DNA of 6,749 nucleotides, taken from positions 1 through 6,749 of the forward strand of contig JAEYYY010000555.1 of NCBI GenBank assembly GCA_023430775.1, in the 5' to 3' direction. Source of the DNA: Pseudomonadota bacterium. Its GTDB lineage: Bacteria > Myxococcota_A > Polyangia > Haliangiales > Haliangiaceae. The first letter of the stretch is position 1. Every line of letters starts with the position of its first letter. The notes beneath the pieces were generated by a model. It was not told the DNA's origin. It saw only the letters and a list, made by a program, of their open reading frames with translations, and made no database searches. Below, piece after piece: positions 4,867 through 6,749 of the stretch. Both the position numbers and the translations under genes were made by a program.

Positions 4867-6561
4867 TCACGACGCCGATCCGGATCCTGATGATCCGCTA
4901 CCGGTTGTCGCCGGCGGCGTATCCGGACCGGAGCCACGACCCGGCGGGGAATTGGCCGGCGGTGTCGCGCGTTGCGGTGGCCTCGACGGACGCTGCGAGC
5001 CGGTCGCTGGCTTCTGCGAGCCCGAGCCCGAGCCCGTCGCGGGCTTCGCCGATCCCGAGCCGGTCGCGGATCCACTGCCGGAACCGGCGCTCGGTGCATC
5101 GCTGCCGGCGGCGCGCTCGAGATCGTCGATGCGCGGCATCGGCAGCGCGACCTTGAGGCTGCGCAGCTGCCAGTCGAGCGTCTTCGATGGCCGCGTGAAA
5201 CCGAAGATGACGCGGACGTTGGCGCGCGAGTACTCGGCGATGACGTCGAAGAACGCGCGCTCCTCTTCCTTGCTGCTGAACACCTTCGCCTCGGTGACCG
5301 CGATGATGCGGCGGTACTCGCCGAGCACGCGCTGATGCTCGGCCTGGATCGCGATCCACTTCCCCTTCTCCTCCTGCTTCTGGAAGACGTCGCGATTGGC
5401 CGCGTCCCACACCGCTGCCGCTTCGTTGTCGCGTAGCTGCTCGAGGACCTTGTTCGCCACCACGTGGACGTCGCACTTCTTGGTGTTCATCGTCCCGTTC
5501 GGGATGTCGTCGTCGGTGTCGCGCTTGCCGTCGGGCCCCTTCTCCTCGCACGGCGTCACGCGCTTCTCGCGCTCGGCCTGCGTGATCTTGAGCTCGGGTG
5601 GCACCTCGACGCTGACACCGAGCAGCTTCCACTCGCCGTCGAGCCAGTGGAGGCTGACCGCCGCGCGCGTCTTGCCGCGCTCGTACTGCACCATCGTCGA
5701 CATCCGGCCGATCCGGCCCGTCGGACCCGACGACATGAACGATTCGTTGACCGCGGTGATCTCGAGGAACCGGCCGCACGTCGCGTTGAGATCGAGCATC
5801 TCGTCGACGAAGCGCTCCTTGCGCACGATCTCCTGGAACCGCGGCGACGCCTTCTCGTAGAGCTCCTCGATCTGCGGCTTGCCGCGGCTGATCTGCGTGA
5901 GGATGCGATCGGCGTACGGCCGGAAGTCGGGCGAGTCGGTGCCCTGCACCTGCAGCATGACGATGATCGCGATCCACGAGAACACGAGGATGAAGCCGAC
6001 GATCAGGCTGCGCACCAGCAGCGCACCACGCCGGGTGCGCGCGACCCGCGGCAGCCCCGTGATCGACTCGCCGAGCTTGGACACGCCTTCGCCGAGCCGC
6101 GCGATGTTGGCGCCGACCACCGGCACCTTCTTCGACGCCTCGCCGAGCTTGCTCACGCCCTCGCCGATCGTCTCGATGCCGCTGCCGAGCGTGGTCATGC
6201 CCTTGTCGAGCATGTCCTTGCCGACGTCGGTGATTCGCTTGCTGCGCGGCGCTTCGGTCGGCCCGGTCGCCGCGGCGTGCATCGAGGTCACGCGACCGCT
6301 GGACACCGGCGCGGAGTCTCCCGCGCTCGCCGGCTCGACGACGGCACCGTCTGGCAACACGGGCGGTTTGGGAAGCTGACCCGAGAACGCGACATCGATC
6401 GATCCGGACTCGCCCGGCTTGTCGACGGTGATGTCGATGCCCGCCGAGTCCGCCGCCTTGACCTCCGGAACACCGTCCGGAACGCGCGCCGCTTCCGCGA
6501 CCTCGGCATCGACGGGGGCGGGCACGCCCTTGTCGTCAGGAGGATCAGGATCCGACGGCAC
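4867..6561 (-). CDS. Single-pass membrane protein: amphipathic repeats plus duplicated periplasmic domain
   Basis: About 564 residues if started at the GTG at 6561; I do not recognise a named family. Residues 1-105 are acidic and Pro/Gly rich, probably disordered. Residues 112-170 form a Gly-spaced amphipathic region with two copies of GEGVSKLGE 24 residues apart. A basic stretch (RVARTRRG) precedes one membrane helix, LLVRSLIVGFILVFSWIAII (about 181-205). Positive-inside topology puts the N-terminus in the cytoplasm and the C-terminal 360 residues in the periplasm. Residues 209-322 resemble an NTF2/cystatin-like fold, ending with the typical DGEWKLLGVSVE strand. A Cys338-Cys363 insert contains GPDGKRDTDDD. 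Residues 365-476 look like a second copy of the same fold, ending LDWQLRSLKVALP. Residues 486-564 are a Gly/Ser/Pro tail with repeated SGSGS and KPATGS. The start is uncertain: GTG 6579, GTG 6525 and ATG 6282 are alternatives, and none has a good Shine-Dalgarno. It overlaps the upstream FAD-subunit gene, so the two are likely co-transcribed. Confidence 0.8.
   Translation of the reverse strand: MPSDPDPPDDKGVPAPVDAEVAEAARVPDGVPEVKAADSAGIDITVDKPGESGSIDVAFSGQLPKPPVLPDGAVVEPASAGDSAPVSSGRVTSMHAAATGPTEAPRSKRITDVGKDMLDKGMTTLGSGIETIGEGVSKLGEASKKVPVVGANIARLGEGVSKLGESITGLPRVARTRRGALLVRSLIVGFILVFSWIAIIVMLQVQGTDSPDFRPYADRILTQISRGKPQIEELYEKASPRFQEIVRKERFVDEMLDLNATCGRFLEITAVNESFMSSGPTGRIGRMSTMVQYERGKTRAAVSLHWLDGEWKLLGVSVEVPPELKITQAEREKRVTPCEEKGPDGKRDTDDDIPNGTMNTKKCDVHVVANKVLEQLRDNEAAAVWDAANRDVFQKQEEKGKWIAIQAEHQRVLGEYRRIIAVTEAKVFSSKEEERAFFDVIAEYSRANVRVIFGFTRPSKTLDWQLRSLKVALPMPRIDDLERAAGSDAPSAGSGSGSATGSGSAKPATGSGSGSQKPATGSQRPSRPPQRATPPANSPPGRGSGPDTPPATTGSGSSGSGSAS
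4870..5106 (-). repeat. Low-complexity Gly/Ser/Pro C-terminal tail coding region
   Basis: The last 79 codons of the membrane-protein gene encode a flexible tail of SGSGS, ATGSGS, KPATGS (twice), RPPQR and TTGSGSSGSGS stretches. At DNA level it contains short direct repeats built from GGATCC/GGCTCG-like units. It is probably an unstructured periplasmic extension. Confidence 0.75.
6067..6165 (-). repeat. 72-nt-spaced direct repeat encoding GEGVSKLGE twice
   Basis: Positions 6139-6165 and 6067-6093 each encode GEGVSKLGE, exactly 24 residues apart, with only a few synonymous differences. Around them runs a looser 7-residue periodicity (LGSGIET, IGEGVSK, LGEASKK) with Gly at matching places. This looks like an internally duplicated amphipathic helix on the cytoplasmic side of the membrane helix. 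Confidence 0.8.
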
Positions 6562-6749
6562 GCGCCGCAATTCTGCCACGTTGCCCGAAAAAGCGAGCGA
6601 CGAGGTTCTCCGCGACTTCGCGGCGGTAGCCCGCGGTCGACCGCACGTCATCGATCGGCTTGATCGCGGCGCGCATCGCCATCCGCGCGGCATCGGCCGC
6701 TTGCGTGCCGACCCGCTGCCCGCGCACCGCTTCCTCGACGGAGGTCACC
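6545..6749 (-). CDS. Molybdenum-hydroxylase FAD-binding subunit, C-terminus (5' partial)
   Basis: The final 67 codons of a gene that continues past the right edge. The segment AAIKPIDDVRSTAGYRRE followed by VAENLVARFF matches the conserved end of the CO-dehydrogenase/xanthine-dehydrogenase FAD-binding subunit (CoxM/CutM/XdhB type, flavoprotein C-terminal domain), where P-[IL]-[SD]-D-x-R-[GAS]-[ST]-x-x-YR is the hallmark. In these enzymes this subunit passes electrons from the molybdopterin large subunit through the 2Fe-2S subunit to FAD. The first visible codon (GTG at 6748) is internal. The gene overlaps the start region of the downstream membrane protein by about 17 nt for the GTG at 6561, which suggests one operon. 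The FAD-binding N-terminal part and the partner subunits should lie just outside the window. The substrate cannot be told from this fragment. Confidence 0.85.
   Translation of the reverse strand, partial: VTSVEEAVRGQRVGTQAADAARMAMRAAIKPIDDVRSTAGYRREVAENLVARFFGQRGRIAARAVGS

Noticed and set aside
5464..6663. 399-codon open frame opposite the membrane-protein gene
   Set aside because: Arg/Asp/His/Leu-rich antisense shadow with no recognisable motif, while the minus strand has a clear membrane helix and domains.

Overview
The window looks like chromosomal DNA of a high-GC, Gram-negative bacterium with a lipoprotein-rich envelope, most likely a myxobacterium (Myxococcota, perhaps Kofleriaceae/Haliangiales-like). 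This is inferred from the strong G/C third-position bias, three short lipoprotein signal peptides, a TonB-dependent receptor with an LPG/LPGTAR-type plug entry, and large lineage-specific secreted proteins with Gly/Ser or Asp-rich low complexity. No mobile element, tRNA, rRNA or CRISPR array is visible.

Layout. The left part (about 1-2785) is a plus-strand pair: a TonB-dependent outer-membrane receptor whose 5' end lies outside the window, then a 274-residue lipoprotein whose GTG start overlaps the receptor stop (GTGA). The right part (2789-6749) is all minus strand. Read in its own direction it starts with the last 67 codons of a molybdenum-hydroxylase FAD-binding subunit (CoxM/XDH medium-subunit type). 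This overlaps a large single-pass membrane protein with a cytoplasmic amphipathic repeat region and a periplasmic part that looks like two NTF2/cystatin-like halves. A strong 12-bp hairpin follows that gene. Next come an 88-residue lipoprotein with a 7-fold [T/D]EAKP repeat, a hairpin-rich spacer, and a 487-residue lipoprotein of unknown family. The 487-residue gene converges on the receptor/lipoprotein operon with only 3 nt between the stop codons.

How the genes fit together. The receptor and its coupled lipoprotein probably form one outer-membrane uptake or surface unit. The molybdenum-hydroxylase subunit and the membrane protein are probably co-transcribed, but a functional link is not shown. 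The 88- and 487-residue lipoproteins look like separate transcription units, because each is preceded by about 170 nt of non-coding DNA containing inverted repeats. The least explained items are the architecture of the 564-residue membrane protein, the 487-residue Cys-containing lipoprotein, and the two hairpin clusters around the small lipoprotein gene.
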